Positions 19,568-27,912 of a stretch of 54,182 nucleotides of DNA are shown piece by piece. Source of the stretch: Nocardia testacea NBRC 100365 (GTDB taxonomy: Bacteria > Actinomycetota > Actinomycetes > Mycobacteriales > Mycobacteriaceae). The stretch lies in contig NZ_BAGJ01000042.1 in the NCBI RefSeq assembly GCF_000308775.1, forward strand, positions 1 to 54,182, in the 5' to 3' direction. The notes under the pieces are model-generated. The model was not told the DNA's origin, did no database searches, and worked only from the letters and a program-made list of their open reading frames with translations. How positions within the stretch are numbered: the stretch's first letter is position 1; each line of letters opens with the position of its first letter. A program made the position numbers and the translations under genes.

Positions 19568-19676
19568 GGCCGGAAGTGTCCGGTGCGCGCGCTGCCTTCG
19601 ATATCGCGATGTTCGGTGTGGGCTTACTCGGGAGGGCAGAGCGATGTGGGCCTGCGCGTGAAGGTGCTGTGTTTTG

Positions 19677-19832
19677 GCGGCGCCTTCGGCGCCGCGGGGT
19701 TGAGGCCCCCTTGTGTCTCGCCGTTTCGGCCTCGAGCCTTGGCCGAAGGTGCTCAATGGTCGCACTCTATGGGCGGCTCACCGCACGTCGCGGGCGCTTT
19801 CGAGGCCGAAACGGCGAGACGGGCCTCAACCC
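19677..19832. repeat. Hairpin plus long inverted-repeat element, copy B
   Basis: The 8-bp hairpin GCGGCGCC-TTC-GGCGCCGC (19677-19695) is followed by a long inverted repeat. The left arm starts GGGTTGAGGCCC (about 19697) and the right arm ends at 19832. The arms match over 12 and then 21 bases, broken by a six-base insertion in the left arm; about 60 bases lie between. A related architecture occurs at 12909-12988. It may be a dispersed repeat or an inactive miniature element. Confidence 0.75.
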
Positions 19833-19901
19833 TTTGAGGTGTCTCGTGAGACTCGACGCATGCGGGTTGCGTCGGCATTCGGTGTTCGGGTCGAACGACT
19901 C

Positions 19902-19931
19902 TTGCCGTCCATATACTCGTCCACGTATATT
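19902..19931 (+). promoter_or_regulatory. padR promoter with overlapping operator
   Basis: TTGCCG (19902-19907) and TATATT (19926-19931) are 18 bases apart, a good sigma-70-type pair. Overlapping the -10 is ATATAC-N8-GTATAT (19911-19930), a perfect inverted repeat with the 8-base spacing common for PadR operators. This fits autorepression by the gene that follows. Confidence 0.65.
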
Positions 19932-19953
19932 CGTAGGCGAGTAAGGAGGGTGT

Positions 19954-20613
19954 ATGGCGAAGAAGCGCAAGGTCGGCAACCTACTGGCCCTCGCGGTGCT
20001 CGCGGTGATGCAGGACGAAGCCATGCACCGGTATCAGATCGCGGCGCGGCTGCGTGAGTACGGCAAAGACCGCGATATCGATATCAAGTGGGGATCGCTG
20101 TACACGGTGGTGCAGAACCTGGCGAAGGCCGGTTTCCTCGAGGTGGTGGGCAGTGAGCGCGCGGGGGCACGGCCGGAACGGGTGATCTATCGGATCACCG
20201 CCGCCGGACGCCGCGAGCTGGTCGACTGGACGCGGGAGCTGATCGCGGAACCGGAACCCGAGCGCGGCCGGTTCGTCGCGGGCCTGTCGATTCTGGCGGT
20301 CCTGCCGCCGGAGGAGGTGGCCGAGCTGCTGGGGCGCCGGCTGGCCGTTCTGGACGAACAGATCGCGCAGGTGCGCGCGGAGTTCGCCGAACTCGCCGGC
20401 ACCCTGCCCCGGCTCTTCCTGATCGAATCCGAGTACGGGCTCACCGTGCTGGAGGCCGAGGCGGAGTGGACCAGGGCATTGCGCGCCGAGCTGGTCGCGG
20501 GGACTTTTCCCGATCTCGCGGAATGGCGGGCCTGGCACCGGAACGGGCCGGGCGTGGACAGCGCGCGTGCGCGCGCCTACGTGGAGGGGGCCGACAACAC
20601 GACGGATCAGTGA
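19954..20613 (+). CDS. PadR family transcriptional regulator
   Basis: This 219-residue repressor has an N-terminal winged helix (about residues 8-85: LLALAVLAVMQDEAMHRYQI, then WGSLYTVVQNLAKAGFLE) and a C-terminal helical domain for dimerisation and ligand sensing. The start follows GTAAGGAGGG. The operator in its own promoter suggests autoregulation. The next gene is an FAD monooxygenase in the same direction, 227 bases on, a plausible target. The ligand is unknown. Confidence 0.88.
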   Translation: MAKKRKVGNLLALAVLAVMQDEAMHRYQIAARLREYGKDRDIDIKWGSLYTVVQNLAKAGFLEVVGSERAGARPERVIYRITAAGRRELVDWTRELIAEPEPERGRFVAGLSILAVLPPEEVAELLGRRLAVLDEQIAQVRAEFAELAGTLPRLFLIESEYGLTVLEAEAEWTRALRAELVAGTFPDLAEWRAWHRNGPGVDSARARAYVEGADNTTDQ

Positions 20614-20764
20614 ACCAACCGGGCCCGATGGAGGTGCGGCAACACCACCATCGAGCTCGGATCACCGTCTCGGACCGTGCCCGCGCGGACGCACACCCGG
20701 CCACGAGTTTGGCAGAACACAGGATAACCGGGTGGGTGGACGCCGGGTGGTTCGACAAGGAAAC

Positions 20765-20834
20765 GGTCCGGACCACGAGGGTTCCGGACCCCCGCCGCCG
20801 GTAGCGGCGGCGTCGCTTCGAACTCCTGAGGAGT
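20765..20834 (+). promoter_or_regulatory. Structured leader of monooxygenase gene
   Basis: Three hairpins lie in a row: GGTCCGGA/TCCGGACC (20765-20790), CCGCCGC/GCGGCGG (20792-20810), and ACTCC-TGA-GGAGT (20822-20834). The last buries the GGAG ribosome site of the next gene; GGAGTACTCC (20830-20839) offers an alternative pairing. The arrangement could control translation or act as a terminator-type attenuator. Function is inferred. Confidence 0.5.
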
Positions 20835-20840
20835 ACTCCC

Positions 20841-22049
20841 ATGTCCGGAACAGAGACCGCCCTGGTGATCGGCGGCGGAATCGCGGGGCCGGTGGTGGCC
20901 ACCGCACTGCGCAAAGCGGGTATCGAAGCCCGTGTCTACGAGGCGTACCCGAGCCCCGCACATACCATCGGCAGCGGCCTGGCCCTGGCGCCCAACGGTG
21001 TCGCCGCCCTGGATGTGATCGGCGCCGGCGACGCGGTGCGCGATATCGCGATACCCATCCCGCGGATGGCGCTGTCGGTCGGCGGGAAGCTGCTGTCCCT
21101 GCCCGCGCTGGGGGACCAGCCGCCGCTGCAATTGGTCGATCGCGGCGAATTGCACCGCACCCTGCACGAGCGGGCGGTGGCCGCCGGGGTGCCGGTCGAA
21201 TTCGGCAAACGGCTGGAATCGGCCGAGCAGACCGCAGACGGCGTGCTCGCCCGGTTCACCGACGGCAGCACCGCCACCGCCGATGTGCTCATCGGCGCGG
21301 ACGGGATCCGCTCCACCGTGCGCGGACTGATCGATCCGGCGGCGCCGGGCCCCGAGTACACCGGGATGCTCGGTTTCGGCGCGGTCGTGGACTGCGCGAT
21401 CGATATCGAACCCGGCACCATGGTCTTCGCCTACGGTTCCCGGGCCTACTACCTGTACTGGAGCGCCGGCCCCGGCCGGATCGGCTGGGGAGCGAACCTG
21501 CCCAGCAAGGAATATCTCTCGCTCACCGACGCCCGCCGGGTGCCCGCCGAGCACTGGCTCGAGGTGCTGCGCGAAACTTACGGAGAAGACACTCCGGGCG
21601 GGCAGCTGGCGCGGGCCACCACCGCCGACCGGCTGGAAACAGTGGGCGCGCTGCACATCATGCCGCCGGTGCCGCACTGGTACCGGGAACGGATGGTGCT
21701 GGTGGGCGACGCGGTACACGCGCCGTCGAACAGTTCCGGTCAGGGTGCGTCGCTGGCGATCGAGAGCGCGATCGAACTGGCTCGGTGCCTACGGGACATC
21801 CCCGAACCGGCCGAGGCGTTCGCGGCCTACGAGGCCCTGCGCCGTAGCCGGGTGGAAGGTGTGGCCGCCCGCGCGGCGAAGATCAATCACAGCAAGACGC
21901 CAGGGCCGGTGGCCCGCAGGATGATGCAGTGGCTGATGCCGGTGCTGGCTCGGACGGTGATGAAACCGGAGAAGACGGTCGCCACCGAACAGCGCTATCG
22001 GATCACCTGGGAGGAGCCGGTGCGCCGCGCCGCGGCGCCGGTGCGGTAG
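20841..22049 (+). CDS. FAD-dependent monooxygenase
   Basis: This 402-residue class A flavoprotein hydroxylase has GGGIAG at residues 11-16 for FAD binding, the DG motif in GADGIRS near residue 155 and the late GDAVHAPSNSSGQGAS motif near residue 288. Such enzymes hydroxylate aromatic compounds, polyketides or antibiotics (including rifampicin) with NAD(P)H and oxygen. The substrate cannot be read from the sequence. It lies downstream of padR and behind a structured leader. A perfect 17-bp hairpin follows the stop. Confidence 0.88.
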   Translation: MSGTETALVIGGGIAGPVVATALRKAGIEARVYEAYPSPAHTIGSGLALAPNGVAALDVIGAGDAVRDIAIPIPRMALSVGGKLLSLPALGDQPPLQLVDRGELHRTLHERAVAAGVPVEFGKRLESAEQTADGVLARFTDGSTATADVLIGADGIRSTVRGLIDPAAPGPEYTGMLGFGAVVDCAIDIEPGTMVFAYGSRAYYLYWSAGPGRIGWGANLPSKEYLSLTDARRVPAEHWLEVLRETYGEDTPGGQLARATTADRLETVGALHIMPPVPHWYRERMVLVGDAVHAPSNSSGQGASLAIESAIELARCLRDIPEPAEAFAAYEALRRSRVEGVAARAAKINHSKTPGPVARRMMQWLMPVLARTVMKPEKTVATEQRYRITWEEPVRRAAAPVR

Positions 22050-22052
22050 CCG

Positions 22053-22091
22053 GACGGCCCGGCGGCGAGGAGGTCTCGCCGCCGGGCCGTC
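22053..22091. terminator. Strong bidirectional terminator hairpin
   Basis: A perfect 17-bp stem (arms 22053-22069 and 22075-22091) with a 5-base loop fills almost the whole gap between the monooxygenase stop and the stop of the convergent small gene. It should serve both directions and supports the small ORF being real. Confidence 0.8.
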
Positions 22092-22093
22092 GG

Positions 22094-22321
22094 TCAGCAT
22101 TCGAAGGGCACCGTGTTCCCCGCGGCGTCGCGGGCTCCGATTCCCTGCACTATCGCTTCCTCGAGTTCCGCGACCGATTTCCAGGTGCGCGGCTCGTCGT
22201 CGTCCAGATTGCCGATCGTGTACCAGTCCTCGGTCTCCCGGTAGCGGACGAGACCGAACCCCTCTGGATCGAGGGTGATGTCGAGATCGCCGGAAATGGT
22301 GCCGACTTCCCGGGTCATCAC
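22094..22321 (-). CDS. Small unrecognised protein downstream of nuclease
   Basis: I do not recognise this 75-residue acidic protein. It contains LDITLDPEGFGLVRYRETEDW and ends in PFEC. It starts at GTG 22321 or ATG 22318, 32 bases after the DUF1524 lipoprotein stop, in the same direction, and ends against a perfect terminator. Operon position with a nuclease makes a partner or immunity role conceivable but unproven. No clear ribosome site is visible. Confidence 0.55.
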   Translation of the reverse strand: MMTREVGTISGDLDITLDPEGFGLVRYRETEDWYTIGNLDDDEPRTWKSVAELEEAIVQGIGARDAAGNTVPFEC

Positions 22322-22353
22322 CGATGCCGCGGCGGGTAACTCGATGACTTCGG

Positions 22354-23142
22354 CTATTTGAACTCACCCCGTTCGACGCAGTCGTCCACCGCGGTGCGCA
22401 GTGCGGTCTGTTCTTCTGGGTCAACGCTCAGGCCGTACTTTAGCTTGACCTGGACATAATGAGAGATATAGCCACACCGGAAACTTCCCGGCGGCAGGTA
22501 GTGCGCCGCGTCCTGATCGCCCTTGGAGCGGTTCGCCGACGGATCGGAGGCGATGAGGTTCAGTGCGTCGTTGGCGATCCGGCGCCGGGTGTCGGTGTCG
22601 AGGTCCTTGGCGCCCGAACGCCAGGCCTCGGCCAGCGGGACGATGTGCTCGGCGTCGACGCTCTTGGCCTCGACGATGAACTTATACGGCTTGAGTTTCC
22701 CGGTCTTGCTGTCCATGACGCCGTAGGCGTCCTGCCAGCCGCCGCCCTTTCCGATCTTCAGATCGCAGGTCTTCGGGTCCAGGCTCACTTCGCCGGTGGC
22801 GTCGCGCAGCATCATCACTTCGCGGGTGGTGCATTTGCTGTACTGGGTGAATTCCGGGCCGAACCCGTGCTCGGGTTCGTTGTTGTCCCAGTGCGGGAAC
22901 TTCTCCCGGCTGTATCCGGCCATGCCGACCTCGGCCTTCACCGGCAGCTTGTCGAGCGCGGCGCGTATTTCGGCGGCGGTACCGGCCACCGATTTCGCGG
23001 CGCCGGCGGCGGGATCGGTCGGGGTGGGGCTACAGCCTTGCAGTAAGAAGCCCGCGACCAGGGCAATTGCGATCAGTATGGGTACGACGAGGGCGGCGAA
23101 CCTGCGGGCGGGGGCGGGCAGAGCAGAAAGCAGCGAGTTCAT
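22354..23142 (-). CDS. DUF1524/HNH-type nuclease lipoprotein
   Basis: This 262-residue exported protein has an N-terminal membrane segment (about residues 15-34) ending in LLQGC, a probable lipobox with C37. The C-terminal half carries the HNH-like DUF1524 signature: DAEHIVPLAEAW with H166, then NDALNLIASD with N195, and NRSKGDQDAAHYLPP with H214. Two cysteine pairs could form disulphides outside the cell. Actinobacteria commonly secrete such nucleases. The role could be nutrient acquisition or competition; a small ORF follows directly. Confidence 0.82.
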   Translation of the reverse strand: MNSLLSALPAPARRFAALVVPILIAIALVAGFLLQGCSPTPTDPAAGAAKSVAGTAAEIRAALDKLPVKAEVGMAGYSREKFPHWDNNEPEHGFGPEFTQYSKCTTREVMMLRDATGEVSLDPKTCDLKIGKGGGWQDAYGVMDSKTGKLKPYKFIVEAKSVDAEHIVPLAEAWRSGAKDLDTDTRRRIANDALNLIASDPSANRSKGDQDAAHYLPPGSFRCGYISHYVQVKLKYGLSVDPEEQTALRTAVDDCVERGEFK

Positions 23143-23707
23143 CGCCGGACCTCCGCGAATCGATGGGCGAGGGGCGTGTGGCCCGCTCCGTGTTCATTTG
23201 CTGTGCGCTTCAACGAGATTCCTTGCCGAGGTACCGGGATGTGCCGAGCGTCAAGCTACCGGCCGGCCAGCTAACCGAAAGCTACTGTCCGGTGTGAGAT
23301 TCGGCATACCTGGGCGGGAGTACCCGATGGGGGAGCCGGGTATTCCTCTTCCGTCCGGAAGGGCACCACCCCCCGAGTCGCCGTGCCGGCGCCGACTCGG
23401 GGGGTGGGCATGTCACGAACGAGGCGCTGAATCCGGTGCGAGTCGCGGGCCGGTTGTCCGGACCGGCGATCGCGACGCACCGCGGGGCTTGATGAGGGGG
23501 AGACCCGAGGTCTTTCCGCACCGGTGCGCTCGCCGTGACGTTCTGGGGGCCGGATGTCATCCGGCCGGGTTCTCGTTATGAAGCTGTAGGTGTCCGGCAG
23601 TCGGCCGATATTTCGACTCCGGGTGTACGCCCATCCGCCGTCAGGTGAAAAGCATAGGGAATTCCCATGATTGGGAGCGAGCGGGGTCGCGGCGGTGGAC
23701 CACGGCC
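23143..23707. other. Gap between nuclease and phoU-like gene
   Basis: No gene is supported in these 565 bases. Open frames are short or extend out of phase from the PhoU-like gene. The only clear structure is the hairpin at 23366-23407. The stretch upstream of the nuclease start presumably holds its promoter. Confidence 0.5.
23366..23407. terminator. 15-bp perfect hairpin
   Basis: CCACCCCCCGAGTCG (23366-23380) pairs with CGACTCGGGGGGTGG (23393-23407) around a 12-base loop. It lies about 300 bases after the PhoU-like gene and 220 before the nuclease start, and could end the phoU transcript. Confidence 0.55.
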
Positions 23708-24403
23708 CTAATCGGCGATGTCGGCGTCCTCGTCCACGGCGACGATCTGGGCGGTCGGCGGGACACCGGTGTCCAGGAAGTGGATCAACCGCTCGATGCG
23801 CTCGGTGTGGTCCAGGGTCCGGGCCAGTTTGTGACCGATGAGGGCCAGCGTGATCGTGGTCTCGGTGGAGGCGGCCGCGGTCGCGGACAGCGCGTTGTGC
23901 AGTTTCTGGTTCAGCGTCTGCATGGTGCTCGCGGCGGTGTCGTCGGCGGGAGTGTGCCGGCCGCGGGTGACGGCGCGCTGGGCCCGCGCGGTGCATTCGG
24001 CGGTGAGGCCGGCCATCTGCGCCAGGACGTCGAGGACCGGCGGCGGGGCGATGGGGTCGGGATGGGTCTGGTACACCTGGTCGGCCACCCGGCTGAACAG
24101 CCGGCCGATCCGGGAGAGCTCACCGGCGATCTGGATCGCGGTCACCACATGGCGTAGATCGCGCGCGACCGGTGCCTGCAGCGCCAAGAGGACGACCGTG
24201 CGCGCTTCGCATGCGCCGTACATCGTCTGGAGTCGTTCGTCGAGGGCGAAGACCTCGTAGGTCGCGGTGAGGTCGGCCCCGACGACGGCATCGGTCACAC
24301 GTTCGGCCGCTTCGTGGGTGATACGGCACATCTGTGTCAGATCCGCGGTCAGCGCGACGAGCTCGTTGGTGAACTGAGTTCGCACGGGGGAATTGTCGCC
24401 CAT
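23708..24403 (-). CDS. PhoU-like protein
   Basis: This 231-residue, all-helical protein has PhoU-type repeats: TNELVALTADLTQMCRITHEAAER, then LDERLQTMYGACEARTVVLLALQAPVARDLRHV in the first half and a similar second repeat. PhoU proteins link phosphate transport to the PhoR-PhoP signal. No pst or phoR gene is near, so this is an orphan copy, perhaps a persistence-related or second PhoU. ATG 24403 is chosen for family length; the open frame continues upstream without likeness. Confidence 0.8.
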   Translation of the reverse strand: MGDNSPVRTQFTNELVALTADLTQMCRITHEAAERVTDAVVGADLTATYEVFALDERLQTMYGACEARTVVLLALQAPVARDLRHVVTAIQIAGELSRIGRLFSRVADQVYQTHPDPIAPPPVLDVLAQMAGLTAECTARAQRAVTRGRHTPADDTAASTMQTLNQKLHNALSATAAASTETTITLALIGHKLARTLDHTERIERLIHFLDTGVPPTAQIVAVDEDADIAD

Positions 24404-24490
24404 GGCGCGTGCTCCGGTCGAATGAACGGACGATTCGTTCGGCCGGTCGTATTCCGGGCGCGCCCCGGGCGCCGATGTTACCGTCACCAC

Positions 24491-24886
24491 ATGACCGATA
24501 TGCGGCGTATGAAACATCGCATTGTCACCACCTTCCAACGGCATGTGGCCAATCCGCTGAACCGGAAGCGGTCGGCACAGCAGCTGCTGGAGACCACGGG
24601 CCGGGTCAGTGGGGTACCCCGGGTTGTGCCGGTCGGCGGCCGGCGGACCGGTAACGAGTTCTGGTTCGTCTCCGAGTTCGGTGACCGCTCCGATTACGTG
24701 CGCAATATTCGTGCCGACAACCGGGTCCGGGTGCGGTTGCACGGTGAATGGCTGCCCGGCACCGCGCATCTGCTGCCCGACGACGACCCGGTGCGCAGGT
24801 TGTCTTCGCTACCGCGTGGCAACAGCGCCGCGGTGCGGGTCATGGGTACCGATCTGCTGACGATTCGCGTCGATTTGGACGGCTGA
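24491..24886 (+). CDS. Deazaflavin (F420)-dependent nitroreductase family protein
   Basis: This 131-residue protein of the DDN family shows NPLNRKRSAQQLLETTGR with SGVPRVVPVG, then EFWFVSEFGDRSDYVRNI and RVRLHGEWLPGTAHLL. The family uses coenzyme F420 and includes the pretomanid activator Ddn and many quinone or aflatoxin reductases. ATG 24491 matches the family start. It is divergent from the PhoU-like gene with 87 bases between, and precedes the mce operon by 270 bases on the same strand. Confidence 0.85.
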   Translation: MTDMRRMKHRIVTTFQRHVANPLNRKRSAQQLLETTGRVSGVPRVVPVGGRRTGNEFWFVSEFGDRSDYVRNIRADNRVRVRLHGEWLPGTAHLLPDDDPVRRLSSLPRGNSAAVRVMGTDLLTIRVDLDG

Positions 24887-25037
24887 GAATATTCGCGAAT
24901 TCGTGTGCGCGCCGCACCGGTTCATTCCGTGAAACGCGTTCTAATTATTTGTGGATATTCTCGTGACGGAACGTATCGTCGCCGGAAATTGATGTGTGTA
25001 AACGTCATGTCGTGTTCACTGTCACACCGCCGCGGAT

Positions 25038-25067
25038 TTGTCCGTCACCCTGGGTAACGATTAGCTT
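25038..25067 (+). promoter_or_regulatory. Candidate promoter of mce operon
   Basis: TTGTCC (25038-25043) and TAGCTT (25062-25067) are 18 bases apart, placing transcription start near 25075. The surrounding 24887-25075 region is unusually A/T-rich for the window. This is a sequence-only guess. Confidence 0.35.
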
Positions 25068-25159
25068 CCTCTCCGTTGGCATCGATGCCGGACCGGAGAG
25101 ATCACACGCATGAATTTCGCAACAATCCGTCTCGCGAGAGCGGTACCGGGATCTCGGCC

Positions 25160-26047
25160 ATGAGCTCCGAGCGCCGTACCGCCGCGATGGATTCCGTGGC
25201 CCCATCCGATTCCGCCGAACTCTCGCGAGAACCCTCCGCGCGAGAAATCGTCCAGCAGAATTTCGCGGGCACCGTCGTGTCCTCGCTGCGCACCTTCGGC
25301 CGCGCGGTCGGTATGGCGCGGGAATCGGTCACCGGCGCGGCGTCGGACGCGGTGCGCGGCCGATTCCAGTGGCAGGAAATGCTGATCCAGGCGTGGCGGC
25401 TGGTGACGGTCACCGCCTTTCCGGCGATCCTCATGGCGATCCCGTTCGGGGTGATCGTCTCGGTTCAGGTCGGCAATCTCATCCACAACCTCGGCGCCGA
25501 CTCGTTGCTCGGCGCCACCGGCGGCCTCGGCGTCATCAAGCAGGGCGCGCCCATGGCCACCGGATTCCTGCTCGGTGGCGCGGGAGCCGCGGCCATCGCG
25601 GCCGACCTCGGCGCCCGTACGATCCGCGAGGAGATCGACGCCCTCCACACCATGGGCATCAGCCCGGTGCACCGGCTGGTGATACCCCGGATGGTGGCGA
25701 TGCTGCTGGTCGCGCCGCTGCTCAATATCCTGGTGATCTTCGTCGGCGTCATCGCCGGATACCTGGTCGCGATCGGCGGGCAGGGTGTCACACCGGGCTC
25801 CTACTGGGCGACCTTCGGCTCCTTCACCACCGCCGCCGACGTCTGGGTCTCGCTGCTCAAGGCACTCATCTTCGGATTCCTGGTGGTGATCATCGCCTGT
25901 CAGCGCGGTCTGGAGGCCAAGGGCGGGCCGCGCGGTGTCGCCGACGCGGTGAACGCCGCGGTGGTGCTCTCGGTGGTCTCGATCGTCATCGTGAACCTGG
26001 CGATGACCCAGGTGACCGCCATGTTCCTCCCCACCAGGCTGGCGTGA
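25160..26047 (+). CDS. yrbEA: YrbEA permease of mce system
   Basis: This 295-residue integral membrane protein is the first YrbE (MlaE-type) permease of an Mce lipid importer. It has a hydrophilic N-terminus, five or six membrane helices and the signature ADLGARTIREEIDALHTMG near residue 160, which contacts the ATPase. Starts at TTG 25076, ATG 25085 and ATG 25187 are also in frame; I prefer ATG 25160 because third-position GC falls off upstream. Its stop overlaps the yrbEB start (TGATG). Confidence 0.9.
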   Translation: MSSERRTAAMDSVAPSDSAELSREPSAREIVQQNFAGTVVSSLRTFGRAVGMARESVTGAASDAVRGRFQWQEMLIQAWRLVTVTAFPAILMAIPFGVIVSVQVGNLIHNLGADSLLGATGGLGVIKQGAPMATGFLLGGAGAAAIAADLGARTIREEIDALHTMGISPVHRLVIPRMVAMLLVAPLLNILVIFVGVIAGYLVAIGGQGVTPGSYWATFGSFTTAADVWVSLLKALIFGFLVVIIACQRGLEAKGGPRGVADAVNAAVVLSVVSIVIVNLAMTQVTAMFLPTRLA

Positions 26048-26913
26048 TGGCCGCGACCCATTACGTCCCGAAAGGGTTCGGTTTCCTGGCGCGGTACTTC
26101 CGGCGCGGCAGCCGGATCCTCGGCGCGGTCGATTCACTCGGCTTCGTGCTGGTGTTCTGCTGGCAGGTGCTCTCCTCGATACCGCTGGCGCTGAAGCGCT
26201 ACCGCGGCGAAACCCTGCGGGTCATCACCAATATGACCTGGGGCCGCGGTTCGGTCATCGTCGGCGGTGGGACCGTCCCCATGATGATCGTGCTGGGGCT
26301 GGTGATCGGCGCGTCGATCGGCGTGGAATCGTTCGCCACCCTGGACATGCTCGGAATGGGCCCGGTCACCGGCATCGTCTCGGCGTTCGCGACCACGCGC
26401 GAGCTGGCCCCCATCGCCGCCGCGGTGGGATTCGCCGCGCAGGCCGGCTGCCGGATCACCGCGGAGATCGGTTCCATGCGGATCTCGGAGGAGATCGACG
26501 CCATCGAGGCGCTGGGTCTGCGGTCGGTACCGTTCGTGGTGACCACCCGGGTCATCGCCGGGGCGATCGCCATCGTGCCGACCTTCCTGATCGCGCTGAT
26601 CGGCTCGTATTTCGCCTGCCGCGGCCTGATCACCCTGGTACACGGGCAATCCGCCGGGGTCTACGACCACTACTTCTTCCAGTTCATCGCCGGCTTCGAC
26701 ATCGTCGCGGCCACGGTGAAGGTCGCCGTCTTCGGCACCGTGGTGATCTGCGTCCACAGCTACTACGGCTTCTTCGCCACCGGCGGTCCCGAAGGCGTCG
26801 GTATTGCCTCGGGCCGGGCCGTGCGCGCCAGTTTCGTCGCCATCATCGCCATCGATATGGTGCTCACCCTCCTGCTGTGGGGATTCGACTCGGCGATCAG
26901 CTTCACGGGATAG
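26047..26913 (+). CDS. yrbEB: YrbEB permease of mce system
   Basis: This 288-residue membrane protein is the second YrbE permease. It shows TTRELAPIAAAVGFAAQAG and the conserved MRISEEIDAIEALGL loop in the middle, with the C-terminal GPEGVGIASGRAVR segment typical of YrbEB. With YrbEA and an MceG-type ATPase encoded elsewhere it should form the inner-membrane pump. Its ATG overlaps the yrbEA stop by one base. Confidence 0.93.
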   Translation: MAATHYVPKGFGFLARYFRRGSRILGAVDSLGFVLVFCWQVLSSIPLALKRYRGETLRVITNMTWGRGSVIVGGGTVPMMIVLGLVIGASIGVESFATLDMLGMGPVTGIVSAFATTRELAPIAAAVGFAAQAGCRITAEIGSMRISEEIDAIEALGLRSVPFVVTTRVIAGAIAIVPTFLIALIGSYFACRGLITLVHGQSAGVYDHYFFQFIAGFDIVAATVKVAVFGTVVICVHSYYGFFATGGPEGVGIASGRAVRASFVAIIAIDMVLTLLLWGFDSAISFTG

Positions 26914-26919
26914 GGACAG

Positions 26920-27912
26920 ATGCCGAAGTACGGAATGCCCGGGGTCGCCGCCGATCCGCGCAGCGCGCGGCGGGTCGGTGCCGTCGTGGTCGCGCTCGTT
27001 GTGGTGCTCGCGGTGGCCGGGTACGGGTATCGCGCGCTGACCGGCGTCGATGGCGTTCGGATCGCGCTGCGGACCGAGCAGATCGGAGACGGCGTGGTGC
27101 CCGGCACGCTGGTGCGGATCGACGGTGTGCAGGTCGGTTCGGTCACCGGTATCGCGTCCGCCGGGCGCGGCACCCAGGAGATCGAGCTGTCCCTGGATCC
27201 TGATCGTCTGCACGGGATCGACGACAGCATGCTGGTGGACTACGCGCCCGCCAACCTGTTCGGGATCAGCGAGATCGAACTGCGGCCGGGCGCGGGTGGC
27301 GCGCCGCTGGAATCCGGCACGGTGGTGGATCTGACCGGACACCGGGCCACCGACGTGTACGACGCGACCATGGGTGCGCTGCTGCGCAGCCTGTCGCAGA
27401 CCGGGGACACGGTGTTCACACCCGATATGGCCATGGTGATCTCGCCGGCGGCCGCCGACGTGAAGGCGTTCACCCCGCTGGCCGAGGCATTGATCACGGC
27501 GGGCCGGGTGATCGCCGACCATCAGTCCATGCCGGCGAACGAGCTGGTCGGGCGGCTGGGGCCGGCGTTCGAGGGCGGCGGCCAGTTCGCCGGAGCCACC
27601 ATCGAGGTGCTCGACCAGATCGTCGATATCGATGTGCTGCGTACCGACCGCGCCGATTACGACGCGGGCGTCAAGGCGCTCACCGGCGATATCCTGCCGA
27701 GCCTGGCCGCCACCGCGCACAGCGCGGGGCAGCTGTCCGGATACACCGACGCGCTCGCACCGACCCTGAACCTGCTGGCGCTGGCCGTACCGGACCCGCA
27801 GCAGTCCGCCGCCGACCTGCGCACCCTGCTCACCCGTCTGGGGCTCGCGTTCGAGGACGGTCCCGACGGCCCGGTCCTCGACCTGGACGTGCAGCTGGGA
27901 GGCGCGCGATGA
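26920..27912 (+). CDS. mceA: MceA protein
   Basis: This 330-residue Mce protein has a single N-terminal membrane helix (about residues 18-38) and an MCE domain (about 45-125: LRTEQIGDGVVPGTLVRIDGVQVGSV and NLFGISEIELRPG). A helical segment follows. Mce proteins form a tunnel across the periplasm that carries lipids such as sterols or fatty acids. It is shorter than the roughly 400-450 residues common for mycobacterial MceA. Six bases separate it from yrbEB. Confidence 0.92.
   Translation: MPKYGMPGVAADPRSARRVGAVVVALVVVLAVAGYGYRALTGVDGVRIALRTEQIGDGVVPGTLVRIDGVQVGSVTGIASAGRGTQEIELSLDPDRLHGIDDSMLVDYAPANLFGISEIELRPGAGGAPLESGTVVDLTGHRATDVYDATMGALLRSLSQTGDTVFTPDMAMVISPAAADVKAFTPLAEALITAGRVIADHQSMPANELVGRLGPAFEGGGQFAGATIEVLDQIVDIDVLRTDRADYDAGVKALTGDILPSLAATAHSAGQLSGYTDALAPTLNLLALAVPDPQQSAADLRTLLTRLGLAFEDGPDGPVLDLDVQLGGAR

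Larger units (their letters stand above)
19568..19953. other. Non-coding stretch with hairpin element and PadR promoter
   Basis: I find no gene I can support here. The stretch holds repeat element copy B (19677-19832) and the padR promoter/operator (19902-19931). The ORF that can be drawn through most of it has no family-like sequence and is interrupted by the inverted repeat. Confidence 0.6.

Noticed and set aside
19522..19944. 140-residue ORF between YjbR gene and padR
   Set aside because: It runs across the inverted repeat and the padR promoter, lacks a ribosome site and has no recognisable motif.
23271..23996. 241-residue minus-strand ORF overlapping the PhoU-like gene
   Set aside because: Its composition is Arg/His/Pro-rich shadow translation, and it crosses the hairpin at 23366-23407.
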